A stretch of DNA of 64,000 bases from Cryptosporangium minutisporangium (GTDB lineage: Bacteria > Actinomycetota > Actinomycetes > Mycobacteriales > Cryptosporangiaceae), in the NCBI RefSeq assembly GCF_039536245.1, contig NZ_BAAAYN010000023.1, positions 192,875 to 256,874 on the forward strand. Direction: 5' to 3'. Position numbers and translations under genes: made by a program. The notes beneath the pieces are model-generated. The model saw only the letters and a list, made by a program, of their open reading frames with translations. It searched no databases and was not told where the DNA came from. Shown piece after piece: positions 35,708 to 44,277 of the stretch (within the stretch, counting starts at the first letter, position 1; every line of letters starts with the position of its first letter).

Positions 35708-36051
35708 ATGAGCGGGGAACCAGGCTTCTTCGAGATCGGCGTCCCGGACGCCAAACGCGCGAAGGCGTTCTACGGCTCGTTGCTGGAGTGGACTTTCCAT
35801 CCGATGGGCGGCGGCGACCAGGCATGGGTCGAGACCCCGACGATCCGTGGTGGGCTGCACGACGACGACGAGGAGCGTCGCATCGATGTCTTCTTCGCGG
35901 TTTCGGACATCGTCGCGGCCGTCGCGGCCGTCCGTGAACTCGGTGGGAAGGCCGAGGATCCCGGCCCCGCGGAACCGGGTTTCGGCCGATTCGCTTCTGC
36001 CAGGACGACCAGGGTGTGCGCTTCGGCCTGCACCAAGCTCAGTCGGCTTGA
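35708..36051 (+). pseudogene. VOC/glyoxalase-family gene with a C-terminal frameshift
   Basis: A vicinal oxygen chelate protein of about 114 residues if one base is restored. The first frame gives MSGEPGFFEIGVPDAKRAKA, FYGSLLEWTF and AVSDIVAAVAAVRELGGKAE through to GFGRFAS. The missing end lies in another frame: CQDDQGVRFGLHQAQSA and a stop at 36049-36051. One lost base near 35996-36002 (gcttctgcc, where gcttcctgc would read through) explains the break. CQDDQGVRFGLHQ is the usual VOC ending. Without the repair the frame runs on into a long meaningless tail. Damage or sequence error cannot be told apart here. Confidence 0.8.
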
Positions 36052-36067
36052 CCGGACAGCAACGGAC

Positions 36068-36099
36068 TGCGACGGCCGCCGTGCTCGGCGGCCGTCGCA
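36068..36099. terminator. Perfect 13-bp hairpin between convergent genes
   Basis: TGCGACGGCCGCC (36068-36080) pairs exactly with GGCGGCCGTCGCA (36087-36099) around a six-base loop. It lies between the stops of the VOC gene and aztD, so it should act in both directions. Confidence 0.75.
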
Positions 36100-36112
36100 A
36101 TGGCACGCACCG

Positions 36113-37300
36113 TCAGTGCGTGGACAGCGTTCCGCTGATCTCGTTGGGGATGCCACCGAGGGAGGTGGATCCGACGACCTTGCCGGTGGCGAGGTCGAGC
36201 CGGTGCACCTTCTTCGTCGCCGGCTCGGTCACGTACGCGTCGCCGCCGCGCACGAACAGGGCCGGACGCGGCTGCTGCCAGTCCATCGGCTCCTTCCACT
36301 GGCCGACCACGGGCCACGAGCTCACGATCTTGCCGACGGCCGGGTCGACGACGTGCAGTTTGCCGTCGGTGCCGAGGATCAGTCCCTCACCCTCCGGGCC
36401 ACGCGCCAGCGAGCGGAAGCTGTAACTCACGCCCTTCGGCATCGGCACCACCCGCAACGTGTGGGCCGCGGTGTCGACGAGCGCGAACTGCTCGGGGAAC
36501 TCCCGCTCCGCGTCCGGGTCGACCTTGTAGTCGCCGAGCACGATCGGCGACACCTCGCTGCCGACCTGCGTACCGACGGCGCTGTAGGCCCGGTCGCCCT
36601 TGACCTTGACGAACGTGCCCTTCTTGAACAGCAGCACGCCGTCCTCGCAGCCCAGCGCGACGACCTCGCCCTTCGCGACGGCCTCCCCGTGGACGCCCTC
36701 GCACTCCTCGCTGCGGGCGATCTCCTTGCCCTGTTCGTCCAGGGCGATCGCACCCGGGCGTGACTCGTCCGTGCCGAGGGTGACCACCATCGTGCCGTCG
36801 CTCAGCTCGACGGCTACGCCGTGGTGCGGCTGCGCCGTCTGGTAGGTACGCCCCTCGGGCTTGCCCTTCGCGAGGTCCTTCGGGTCGAAGCTGTTCACAT
36901 CGCCGGTGCCGTCGGTGAACAGGATCGTGCGATCACCGTGCAGCACCACGTGACCGGGCTTGCTGCCCGGGTAGGTGATGTCGGTCATCCGGCCGGTCAC
37001 CGCGTCGAGCACTCGGAACCCGTCCGCGGCTGTCACGACGACGTGGGTGTCGTTGCCGGCCGGGTTCACGCGGTTGAAGCCGTCGAGCTTCACGTCGTGC
37101 GCCACGGCCAGGGATTCGCCGTCGAGCACGTAGATGCCACCGTCGTAGGTGATCGCTACCGGATTCTTCGCCGAAGTGGTGGCGGACGACGCGGAGGGCG
37201 AAGCCGTCCCACCGTCCGCCTCGTTCGCACAGGCGCTGAGCGCCAGTAACGCGGCGGCAGCCAGGGCTACCAGGCCGCGCGTCCCGAGGTGAGTCACCAC
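36113..37300 (-). CDS. aztD: Zinc metallochaperone AztD
   Basis: A 395-residue exported lipoprotein with a beta-propeller that passes zinc to the AztC binding protein. The signal peptide ends in a lipobox LSAC (AALLALSACANEADG). Family stretches include YDGGIYVLDGESLAVAHDVK, GFNRVNPAGNDTHVVVTAAD, PGHVVLHGDRTILFTDGTGD, PHHGVAVELSDGTMVVTLGT and MDWQQPRPALFVRGGDAYVT. ATG/GTG start is at 37300. A strong Zur box at 37318-37332 is 18 bp upstream, so it is expressed when zinc is low. It follows aztC in the same direction across about 73 bp. Confidence 0.92.
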   Translation of the reverse strand: MVTHLGTRGLVALAAAALLALSACANEADGGTASPSASSATTSAKNPVAITYDGGIYVLDGESLAVAHDVKLDGFNRVNPAGNDTHVVVTAADGFRVLDAVTGRMTDITYPGSKPGHVVLHGDRTILFTDGTGDVNSFDPKDLAKGKPEGRTYQTAQPHHGVAVELSDGTMVVTLGTDESRPGAIALDEQGKEIARSEECEGVHGEAVAKGEVVALGCEDGVLLFKKGTFVKVKGDRAYSAVGTQVGSEVSPIVLGDYKVDPDAEREFPEQFALVDTAAHTLRVVPMPKGVSYSFRSLARGPEGEGLILGTDGKLHVVDPAVGKIVSSWPVVGQWKEPMDWQQPRPALFVRGGDAYVTEPATKKVHRLDLATGKVVGSTSLGGIPNEISGTLSTH

Positions 37301-37317
37301 ATCCTCCTAGATGAGTT

Positions 37318-37332
37318 TGACAATCATTTTCA
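37318..37332. promoter_or_regulatory. Zur box upstream of aztD
   Basis: TGACAATCATTTTCA, whose complement is TGAAAATGATTGTCA, is a 7-1-7 dyad matching the actinobacterial Zur consensus (TGAAAATGATTTTCA type) at all but one or two positions. It lies between aztC and aztD, next to the aztD start. Confidence 0.85.
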
Positions 37333-37373
37333 TTCAGAAACGAGCAGGGGTCCGCGACAGCGCAGGCGTGGGA

Positions 37374-38285
37374 TCAGCCGGTGAGGCCGTCGAGAATCGC
37401 GTCGGTGTTGAAGCGCATCATCGCCAGGTAGCTCGCGGCCTCACCGTCCGCCTCGCTGAGCGATTCCGAGTAGAGCGCGATCACGCGCACCGTGACTCTC
37501 GCCGACGATGCGAGCACCTCGGCGAGGCGCGCGGGCTGCGAGGTGTCGGCGAAGATCGCCCGCACCCGGTGGGTCTTGATCGCGGTGGTCAGCGACGCGA
37601 GGTCGGAGGCGCTCGGCGACGCGAGCGTCGTTCCGCTCGGGATGATCGTGCCGACGACCGTCAGGTCGTAGCGGGCGGCGAGGTAGCCGAACACGTGGTG
37701 GTTGGTGACGAGGACCCGGCGGTCCGCCGGTATCCCCGCGAAGCCCGTCGCCAGCTCGCGGCTCAGTTCGCCGAGTTCGACCTGGTACGACTTCGCGCGC
37801 TGCCGGACGACGTCTGCGTCCACACCGTCGACGTGTTCGACGATCTCGTCCGCGAGCAGGCGCACCGCCGTCTGCATACGGATCGGATCGGTCCAGAAGT
37901 GCGGATCGGGTAGTCCGGCGGCGTCGCCGTCCTGGTACTCGATCGGGTCGGCTCGCGCGCCCACCTCGACGGTGGGCACGTCAGCGTCCTTCGCCGCCTC
38001 GACGTGACGGAGCACGCCCTCCTCGAGGCCGAGGCCGTTGTAGACGAGCAGGTCGGCCGTCTGCATGGTGCGGGCCTCGCGGGCGGAGATCGCGAAGGAG
38101 TGCGGGTCGGCGTTGGGTTTCATCAGAACGGTCACGCGGGCCTCGTCGCCGACGATCTCCCGGACGACGTCGCCGAGGATGTTCGTCGTCACGACGATGT
38201 GGGTGCGCGCGGACGGCGTGCAGGCGACGCCGGCGGCCAGCAGGCCGATAGTGGCGACGAGCGCCGTCAGCAGCCGAGGTCTCAT
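37374..38285 (-). CDS. aztC: Zinc ABC transporter substrate-binding protein AztC
   Basis: A 303-residue cluster A-I zinc-binding lipoprotein. The signal peptide leads to a lipobox AGVAC near residue 22. Zinc ligands expected for the family are present: His in KPNADPHSFAIS, His in GLPDPHFWTDP, His in VTNHHVFGYLAARY, and the late Asp in IFADTSQ. ATG 38285 overlaps the stop of the beta-propeller gene (ATGA). It captures zinc for AztB/AztA and receives zinc from AztD in characterised systems. Confidence 0.93.
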   Translation of the reverse strand: MRPRLLTALVATIGLLAAGVACTPSARTHIVVTTNILGDVVREIVGDEARVTVLMKPNADPHSFAISAREARTMQTADLLVYNGLGLEEGVLRHVEAAKDADVPTVEVGARADPIEYQDGDAAGLPDPHFWTDPIRMQTAVRLLADEIVEHVDGVDADVVRQRAKSYQVELGELSRELATGFAGIPADRRVLVTNHHVFGYLAARYDLTVVGTIIPSGTTLASPSASDLASLTTAIKTHRVRAIFADTSQPARLAEVLASSARVTVRVIALYSESLSEADGEAASYLAMMRFNTDAILDGLTG

Positions 38286-39502
38286 CGGCCGACCTCGACA
38301 GCCAGATCGGGTCGTTCGGAAGCCCGAAACGTGCGGGCCGTCCGGAGCCCGTCGCGGTAGTCGATCTCGCGGATGACCCGGGCTTCCGGCTCGGCGACGT
38401 ACGCCCGGTTGATGTCGAGCGTCAGGCTTGCGCCGCTGGGCGAGCCCAGCACGGACGCCGTGGCGAGAGCCTTGCCGGTCGCAACGTCGTAGCTGGTCAA
38501 CGCGCCGGACTCGTCCAGGGCCAGCACGGTGTCGCCGTCCGCCGGTGACGCGGCCGCCACGAGGCGCCGGTCGCCGGCGGGCACGTACCGCACGGTGGCC
38601 TTGGCGGCGTTCACCGACCAGATGCCGGTGCGGTCCGCCACGGCCGCCTCGTTGCTGCGCGGACGGTAGGCCAGTCCGTCGGGCGGGATCGGCGCCTCGG
38701 GAGCTGCCACTGCCGTAGCCGCGAGCCGATCGCCCTGCCGCTTGACGCGGACGACGGTGGTCTCGCACGCGATGACCGCACCGCCGCGCAGAACCGCCCA
38801 TCCGCGCGGCGCCGCGCACGGGACGTCCAGGGCGCCGGTCGGCGTGCCGCGTGCGTCCATCGCGACGATGCGGTTCGCCGGCCGACCCGGATCGTCGCCG
38901 AGGGCAACGAGCAGCGCGTCCGCGTACGGCACGGCCAACGGCGTCGAACTGCGGGTATCGATCGTCGACAGTTCGGCCACGTCGCCCGATTGGAGTTTCC
39001 GGCGATCGAGCACGGTGATTCGTCCGTCGGCCGTGCCGATCGTCGTGTGGGCTTCGGAGCCGGTGATCGTGTCGATCGCGGCGTCGAGCGAGACGACGCC
39101 GACCGATCGGGCCGGCGCGCGGTAGTAGTGGACGTGGTCGGTGTGATCGACCGTCCAGACGCCGGAATCGACGATCTCGAGCCGTCGATCACCGTCGTCG
39201 ACGTAGACGAAGCGGCCGTCCTCGGCGATGCGCTGCGCGCCGAGCGACAGCTCGACGTCCTTCTCCTTCTGCGTGGTCAGGTCCAGCAGCTGCAGCCGCT
39301 CCGAACCGCGGCTCGCGTAGGCGATGGCCGACTGCGGCTCGGGTAACTCCTGTGCGCCTTCGACGTAGCCGTGCGGTGTCTCGTCCGCGCCCCGCGGTGT
39401 GTTCTCCGGTGAGCCGCACGCCGATAACGCCACGACGACGCTCACCGCGGTCCCGAGCAGGCGCCAACGAGCCGGGCGCGTCCTGCGGTTGATCACAGCC
39501 AT
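38282..39502 (-). CDS. Beta-propeller lipoprotein of the zinc operon, unknown role
   Basis: A 406-residue exported protein. A basic start (MAVINRRTRPARWR) leads to a hydrophobic stretch and lipobox VVALSACGSPEN. The rest is repeated beta-blade sequence (ERLQLLDLTTQKEKDVELSL, ITVLDRRKLQSGDVAELSTI, TVLALDESGALTSYDVATGK). A His-rich loop VDHTDHVHYYRAPARS near residue 115 could bind zinc. It resembles AztD in fold but not in its conserved stretches. ATG 39502 overlaps the aztB stop region by ten bases, so it is co-translated with the transporter. A second periplasmic-side zinc chaperone is my inference. Confidence 0.8.
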   Translation of the reverse strand: MAVINRRTRPARWRLLGTAVSVVVALSACGSPENTPRGADETPHGYVEGAQELPEPQSAIAYASRGSERLQLLDLTTQKEKDVELSLGAQRIAEDGRFVYVDDGDRRLEIVDSGVWTVDHTDHVHYYRAPARSVGVVSLDAAIDTITGSEAHTTIGTADGRITVLDRRKLQSGDVAELSTIDTRSSTPLAVPYADALLVALGDDPGRPANRIVAMDARGTPTGALDVPCAAPRGWAVLRGGAVIACETTVVRVKRQGDRLAATAVAAPEAPIPPDGLAYRPRSNEAAVADRTGIWSVNAAKATVRYVPAGDRRLVAAASPADGDTVLALDESGALTSYDVATGKALATASVLGSPSGASLTLDINRAYVAEPEARVIREIDYRDGLRTARTFRASERPDLAVEVGR

Positions 39503-40365
39503 CCTTTCTCGGCAGCGGTGGACGCGACCGTCGACGACCGGGCGCGCAGCACCGCGGACGCGGTCCGGCGCGCGCCGAGGATCACGAAGAAGAGGGACAC
39601 GGCAACGGCGGCGATCGTGGCGCCGGCCGCCGTCGCCGCGAACCAGGAGATCCACAGTCCGAGCACGGTGGCGGCCGAGCCGATCCCGAACGCGGTGAGC
39701 ATGACGATCGGCAGCCGTCGTGCCACCAGCAGCGCCGCCGCCGAGGGCGCGATGAGCATGCCGAAGGCGAGCAGCGTGCCCACGACGCTGAAGGCCACCG
39801 CCATCGTGATCGTGAGCAGGACCAGCATCACCGCGTTCGCGAGATCCGGGCGTAAGCCGAGCGTCCGGGCCTTGCGCGCATCGAACGTCAAGGCCAGGAA
39901 CGGCCGGTAACCGACGAAGGTGACGACCGCGACGACGAGGACGGCCCCACCCAGCAAGAGCAGGTCAGGTGCCCGGATCGCCAGCACGTCACCGAAGAGG
40001 AAGGCCGTCAGGTCGGTCGCGAACGACCGGGAGTGGGACACGACGATGACCCCGACCGAGAGCATCCCGACGAACAGCAGGCCGATGCTGGTGTCCCGCC
40101 CGAACTCGCGGCTGTGCCGTAGGGCGTTGACGCCGATCGCCATGGCGAACGCGCTCGCCGCGGCGCCCACGACCAGGCTGCCGCCCAGGATCGACGCGAT
40201 CGCGACGCCGGGCAGCATGCCGTGGCTCATCGCCTCGCCGAGAAAGGTCATCCCACGGGCGATCACCCAGACCCCGGCGAGCGCGCACACCGCCGCCAAC
40301 AGCACACCGCCCGCCAGCGCGCGGACGACGAACGGAACGGTGAACGGCTCGACCAGGGACGACAT
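39493..40365 (-). CDS. aztB: Zinc ABC transporter permease AztB
   Basis: A 290-residue membrane permease of the ABC-3 (ZnuB/MntB) type with about eight helices. Examples are ALAGGVLLAAVCALAGVWVI, the conserved TFLGEAMSHGMLPGVAIA loop near residue 45, and ARTLGLRPDLANAVMLVLLT. ATG 40365 is 18 bp from a Zur box shared with aztA on the other strand. The operon continues with the beta-propeller and aztC genes. Confidence 0.93.
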   Translation of the reverse strand: MSSLVEPFTVPFVVRALAGGVLLAAVCALAGVWVIARGMTFLGEAMSHGMLPGVAIASILGGSLVVGAAASAFAMAIGVNALRHSREFGRDTSIGLLFVGMLSVGVIVVSHSRSFATDLTAFLFGDVLAIRAPDLLLLGGAVLVVAVVTFVGYRPFLALTFDARKARTLGLRPDLANAVMLVLLTITMAVAFSVVGTLLAFGMLIAPSAAALLVARRLPIVMLTAFGIGSAATVLGLWISWFAATAAGATIAAVAVSLFFVILGARRTASAVLRARSSTVASTAAEKGWL

Positions 40366-40382
40366 CACGCGGCCCACTATAC

Positions 40383-40397
40383 TGAAAACGGTTGTCA
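40383..40397. promoter_or_regulatory. Shared Zur box between aztA and aztB
   Basis: TGAAAACGGTTGTCA is a 7-1-7 dyad close to the Zur consensus. It lies 19 bp from the aztA start and 18 bp from the aztB start, so one dimer pair can repress both divergent units when zinc is plentiful. Confidence 0.8.
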
Positions 40398-40415
40398 TTT
40401 CTAGTTGGAGGTCGC

Positions 40416-41027
40416 ATGGTCGAGGTCGTCACCGTCGAGGGCGTGGGCTTCCGCTACGCCGGCGTCCCCGTCCTGCGCGCGATGAGCCTGGGCGTCGAAT
40501 CCGCGTCCACGCTGGTGGTCGTCGGCGCGAACGGCTCGGGCAAGAGCACGTTCCTGCACCTACTGGCGGGCGTCGAGACACCCACCGAAGGCTGCGTCCA
40601 CCGCCGCGAGGGCGCCCGCGTGGCCCTCCTTCCCCAGCGCACCCAGGGCATCGACGCACTCCCGCTGACGGTCGCGGAATGCGTCGCGATCGGACGCTTC
40701 TCCCCCGGCCGACTGCTGCGACGCCTCGGCCGTACCGATCGCGCGGCCGTGACCGGAATGATGGAGCGGCTGGACCTCGCGCACCTGGCCCGCCGACGGC
40801 TCCGCGAACTGTCCGGCGGGCAGCGGCAGCGCACTCTCATCGCCCAGACGCTCGTCCAGGACGCCGACGTCTACGTCCTCGACGAGCCCACCGCCGCGCT
40901 CGACACCCGCAGCAGGCACCGTGTGCACGAGCTACTCGCCGAACGGAGCCGGGGCGGCGCCGCCGTGGTCCTGGCCAGCCACGACACCGCCGAAGCATCG
41001 TTAGCCGACCACACGCTCCAACTTTGA
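40416..41027 (+). CDS. aztA: Zinc ABC transporter ATP-binding protein AztA
   Basis: A 203-residue ABC ATPase. Walker A is VVVGANGSGKSTFLHLLAGV, signature RELSGGQRQRTLIAQTLVQD, Walker B DVYVLDEPTAALD and the H-loop VLASHDTAEASLAD. ATG 40416 is preceded by GGAGG. It is transcribed divergently from aztB, across a shared Zur box, instead of lying in the aztB operon. It energises zinc import through AztB. Confidence 0.93.
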   Translation: MVEVVTVEGVGFRYAGVPVLRAMSLGVESASTLVVVGANGSGKSTFLHLLAGVETPTEGCVHRREGARVALLPQRTQGIDALPLTVAECVAIGRFSPGRLLRRLGRTDRAAVTGMMERLDLAHLARRRLRELSGGQRQRTLIAQTLVQDADVYVLDEPTAALDTRSRHRVHELLAERSRGGAAVVLASHDTAEASLADHTLQL

Positions 41028-41088
41028 CCGCGAGTGAAAGTCGGGACACGAATACGGAGCGCTACCGGCGTCTGGCATCATTCGGGCC

Positions 41089-41652
41089 ATGACGAGCCAG
41101 GGATTGCTGCGCGAAGCGCGCGCTCTGGTCTTCGTCCTCGTCTGCCTGAGCCTGTCGGTGACGTTGCACAGCTGGGCGCACGGTGGACTGCCGCCGCTGA
41201 TGGCGCTGCTCGCCGGCGCCGGCTCGGTCATTCCGGTGGCGATGCTGCTGACCGGTCGGCAGCGCGGCCTGCCGGTCATCGCCGCCGGTCTCGCCGTCAC
41301 TCAGGTAGGTCTGCACGGACTGTTCAGCGTCGTTCCGTCGGCGGACGCGCACGCCATGATGGCGACGCCCGCGCCCGGTGCGATGCTCACCGCGCACGTC
41401 GTCGCCGGTGGGCTGACTGCGCTCTGGCTCTACGCCGGTGAGGTCGCGGTCTGGCGCCTGGTCCACTGGCTCGCCCGGCGTTTGCCCTCGTTCGCTGGGT
41501 TGTTCGCGCTGGCGGCACTGCGGGTGCCCGCGCCGGCGCCGCGTCGTTTCTGGGCCCGGCTCGCCGAGTTGGCGGCGCCTCTGCCGGAGCCCACGTGGCT
41601 ACGCAGTGTGGTTCGGCGCGGTCCGCCGCGCGTGCGCGCCGTGACTTCCTGA
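41089..41652 (+). CDS. Membrane protein beside the copper genes, unknown function
   Basis: A 187-residue protein with about four helices (ALVFVLVCLSLSVTLHSWAH, MALLAGAGSVIPVAMLLTG, LPVIAAGLAVTQVGLHGLF, TAHVVAGGLTALWLYAGEVA), and a basic, Pro-rich tail. Several His/Met residues (HSWAHGG, DAHAMMATP) face the membrane ends and could touch copper. ATG 41089 is clean. A decayed second copy lies at 44274-44585, on the other side of the copper genes. This type of protein is often found near copper chaperone genes in actinomycetes; its role is unknown. Confidence 0.75.
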   Translation: MTSQGLLREARALVFVLVCLSLSVTLHSWAHGGLPPLMALLAGAGSVIPVAMLLTGRQRGLPVIAAGLAVTQVGLHGLFSVVPSADAHAMMATPAPGAMLTAHVVAGGLTALWLYAGEVAVWRLVHWLARRLPSFAGLFALAALRVPAPAPRRFWARLAELAAPLPEPTWLRSVVRRGPPRVRAVTS

Positions 41653-41939
41653 CTCGACGTCTCTTCCGGTCGGCAGGTCCGACGCTGGTCACTTCGACCC
41701 GTCGCCAGCCCGGTCGCGAGGACAGTGCGGCCACCCGCAGCGTTTGCGGACGCCTCCTTGCTCCCCCCGGCGCCGATTACTTGATCCGGCGTCTTCCCGC
41801 CGTGCCTCGCCGAGGCGCGGCCTGAGGGGGTGCGCGCCGGGCGATGCGCGTGTCGAGTACCTGAGCGGGTCATGGCGTGGTCTTCCGCCGCCCAACTAGC
41901 GGCCTTCCCCTGCCCGCTTTGAGATCTCTCGAGGTATCC

Positions 41940-42539
41940 ATGTACTGCTCGACCCGTCGTGCCCGTGGACTCGCCGTCCTCACCCTCACCGTCGTCTCCG
42001 CAGGCCTGCTCGCCGGTTGCGGCAACTCGGACAACTCGTCGACGTCGACCCCCTCCACGTCGGTGAGCCCGACGGTGTCGGAGTCGGCGGCCACAGCCGT
42101 CTCGATCACCGACCCCTGGGTCAAGGCCGCCGACAAGGGCATGACCGCCGCGTTCGGCACGCTGGTGAACAACACCGACAAGCCGCTGACGGTGGTCAGC
42201 GCGTCCTCGTCCGTCTCGGTCATGGAACTGCACGAGATGGTGATGAAGGACGGCAAAATGATCATGCAGCCCAAGACGAACGGCTTCACGCTGCCGGCCA
42301 AGGGCTCGCACGAGCTGTCCCCCGGCGGCGACCACCTCATGTTCATGGACGTGAAGACGCCGGTGAAGGCCGGCGACGAAGTCACGATCACCCTGAAGCT
42401 CTCCGACGGCAGCAGCGTTCCGTTCACCGCGGTCGGCAAGCCGTACTCCGGTGCCGAGGAGAGCTATGCACCGGACGGCGGCATGGACATGACCGACTCC
42501 CACAACGGCGCGGACGCGAGCGCCAGCCCGTCGGCATGA
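41940..42539 (+). CDS. PCu(A)C-type copper chaperone lipoprotein (ECuC-like)
   Basis: A 199-residue exported Cu(I) carrier. Signal peptide residues 1-24 end in the lipobox LLAGC. The domain has the copper motif HxnMx21HxM-like: MELHEMVMKDGKMIMQP followed by GGDHLMFMD, giving His and Met ligands. A His/Met-rich tail ends with GGMDMTDSHNGAD. ATG 41940 has GAGG upstream. The DyP gene follows with an ATGA overlap. In Streptomyces lividans (from memory) an ECuC-Sco-DtpA set delivers copper to the oxidase GlxA; Sco is not seen here. Confidence 0.88.
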   Translation: MYCSTRRARGLAVLTLTVVSAGLLAGCGNSDNSSTSTPSTSVSPTVSESAATAVSITDPWVKAADKGMTAAFGTLVNNTDKPLTVVSASSSVSVMELHEMVMKDGKMIMQPKTNGFTLPAKGSHELSPGGDHLMFMDVKTPVKAGDEVTITLKLSDGSSVPFTAVGKPYSGAEESYAPDGGMDMTDSHNGADASASPSA

Positions 42540-43738
42540 GCGAGCGTCCGAACAGCCGCGGGGTGAGCAGGCGGGGTCTGCTCACCGGCGGTGCCGCGGC
42601 GGTGGGCGGTGCCCTGGTGGGCGCCGCCTCCGCCACGGCGGTCGCCGCTTCCACCACCGATCCAGCACCCGCCCCGCGCACCGAACCTGCCGACTACGGG
42701 CAACAGCGCGAGCCGTTCCACGGCCGCCGCCAAGCCGGCGTCGACACCCGCCCGCAGGCGTTCGCGTCGTTCCTCGCGTTCGCGCTGAAGCCGGGCACCG
42801 ATCGGGCCGCGCTCCGCCGCATGCTGCGCCTGCTCTCCGACGACGCGGCCCGTCTCACCCAGGGGCGCCCCGCTCTCGGCGACACCGAGGCCGACCTGGC
42901 CACGACGCCCGCGCGGCTGACGGTCACGTTCGGTTTCGGTCCCGGCCTCTACCGGGCCGCCGGCCTCGCATCCCCGTTGGCCGACCTGCCGAGGTTCCCC
43001 ATCGACCGGCTGCAGGCGCGGTGGTCCGGCGGCGATCTGCTGCTGCAGGTCTGTGCGGACGATCCGACGACGGTCGCCCACGCCCAGCGCATGCTCATCA
43101 AGGACGCCCGGCCGTTCGCGAGCGTGCGGTGGGTGCAGCGCGGCTTCCGGCGCGGACGCGGGGTCGAGGCCGACGGCGCCACGCACCGCAACCTGATGGG
43201 CCAGCTCGACGGCACCGTCAACCCGAAGCCGGGCACCCCGTCGTACGACCCCGCGGTCTGGTCCGGCGACAGCACGACTCTCGTGCTCCGTCGGATCCGG
43301 ATGGAGATCGAGACGTGGGACAAGCTGTCCCGCACCGACAAGGAGCTCGTCACCGGCCGCCGCCTGGACACCGGTGCCCCACTCACCGGCACAGCCGAGC
43401 ACGACGAACCGGATTTCACCGCCGTCGATGCCAGCGGTCTGCCGGTGATGCCGGACTTCGCCCACGTCACTCGCGCGCACGTCAGCGATGAACGGCTCCG
43501 CATTCTGCGTCGTCCCTACAGTTATGACGGCGAGCCAGACGCGGCAGGCGTTCCGGACAGTGGTCTGATCTTCGCGGCCTTCCAGGCTGACATCACCGAG
43601 CAGTTCATCCCCATCCAGCAGCGCCTCGCCGAACAGGACCTGATGAACGAATGGACGACGCCGATCGGATCGGCCGTGTTCGCGATTCCGCCCGGGTGCG
43701 CCGAGGGTGGCTGGGTCGGCGAGCAGGTGCTCTCGTGA
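42536..43738 (+). CDS. DyP-type heme peroxidase, Tat-exported (EfeB/DtpA-like)
   Basis: A 400-residue dye-decolorising peroxidase. The N-terminus carries a twin-arginine signal (VSRRGLLTGGAAAVGGALVG, residues 10-29). The DyP catalytic motif GxxDG is MGQLDGTVNP near residue 220, and the heme-site region LTVTFGFGPGLYRAAG and FVAFQ-like end (IFAAFQADITEQFIPIQQRL) are typical. ATG 42536 overlaps the copper chaperone stop, and GTG of copC overlaps its own stop. It is expected to use H2O2 outside the cell, in heme or copper protein maturation. Confidence 0.92.
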   Translation: MSERPNSRGVSRRGLLTGGAAAVGGALVGAASATAVAASTTDPAPAPRTEPADYGQQREPFHGRRQAGVDTRPQAFASFLAFALKPGTDRAALRRMLRLLSDDAARLTQGRPALGDTEADLATTPARLTVTFGFGPGLYRAAGLASPLADLPRFPIDRLQARWSGGDLLLQVCADDPTTVAHAQRMLIKDARPFASVRWVQRGFRRGRGVEADGATHRNLMGQLDGTVNPKPGTPSYDPAVWSGDSTTLVLRRIRMEIETWDKLSRTDKELVTGRRLDTGAPLTGTAEHDEPDFTAVDASGLPVMPDFAHVTRAHVSDERLRILRRPYSYDGEPDAAGVPDSGLIFAAFQADITEQFIPIQQRLAEQDLMNEWTTPIGSAVFAIPPGCAEGGWVGEQVLS

Positions 43739-44277
43739 GGACAGCCCTGGTACTCGTGGGCGCCGTCCTGACGGTGCTCCTCGCCACTCCCGCGCACGCG
43801 CACTCGGGAATCGCCAGCAGCAACCCGGCCGCCAACAGCACGATCACCACCGCGCCCGACGAGATCACCCTGACGTTCGCCGGGGCGATCCGCGGAAACT
43901 TCAGCACGGTTGTGGTCACCGGCCCGGACGGCGCCACGTACGGCGACGGGAAGCCCCGTGCCATCGACCGGACACTGCATCAGCCGGTGAAACCGCTGGT
44001 CTCCGGCCGGTACACCGTGGCTTGGCGCATCGTGGCGGGCGACGGTCATCCGCTGCAGGGCGTCTTCACGTTCACCGCCGACCTGCCCGTCGCCGAACCG
44101 ACTCCGAGCGCCACCAGCGCGGCGCCCCCGGCGACGACTCCGGAGCCGTCCCGGGCCGCCGCGCCGTCGGACGACGAGGACGGCGGTAACGGGCTGTTGC
44201 TCGCTGCCGCGGGTGTGGGTGCTCTCGTCGTGATCGTGGGCATCGTCGCGTTGGCGCGGAGGCGTCGCACGCCATGA
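43735..44277 (+). CDS. copC: CopC-family copper-binding protein with C-terminal anchor
   Basis: A 180-residue exported protein. The signal peptide ends at ATPAHA, leaving mature HSGIASSNPAANSTI, so the N-terminal His is available as a copper ligand. The second site VAGDGHPLQGVFTFTADL carries the Asp and His of CopC. A Pro/Ala/Thr linker and a C-terminal helix (LLLAAAGVGALVVIVGIVAL) followed by ARRRR anchor it. GTG 43735 overlaps the DyP stop. No CopD permease is present in the window, so delivery rather than import is likely. Confidence 0.9.
   Translation: MRTALVLVGAVLTVLLATPAHAHSGIASSNPAANSTITTAPDEITLTFAGAIRGNFSTVVVTGPDGATYGDGKPRAIDRTLHQPVKPLVSGRYTVAWRIVAGDGHPLQGVFTFTADLPVAEPTPSATSAAPPATTPEPSRAAAPSDDEDGGNGLLLAAAGVGALVVIVGIVALARRRRTP

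Noticed and set aside
38282-39502. Reading the beta-propeller lipoprotein as a second AztD
   Set aside because: Its fold is similar, but the AztD stretches (NRVNPAGND, PHHGVAVEL, MDWQQPRP) are absent, so it was left unnamed.
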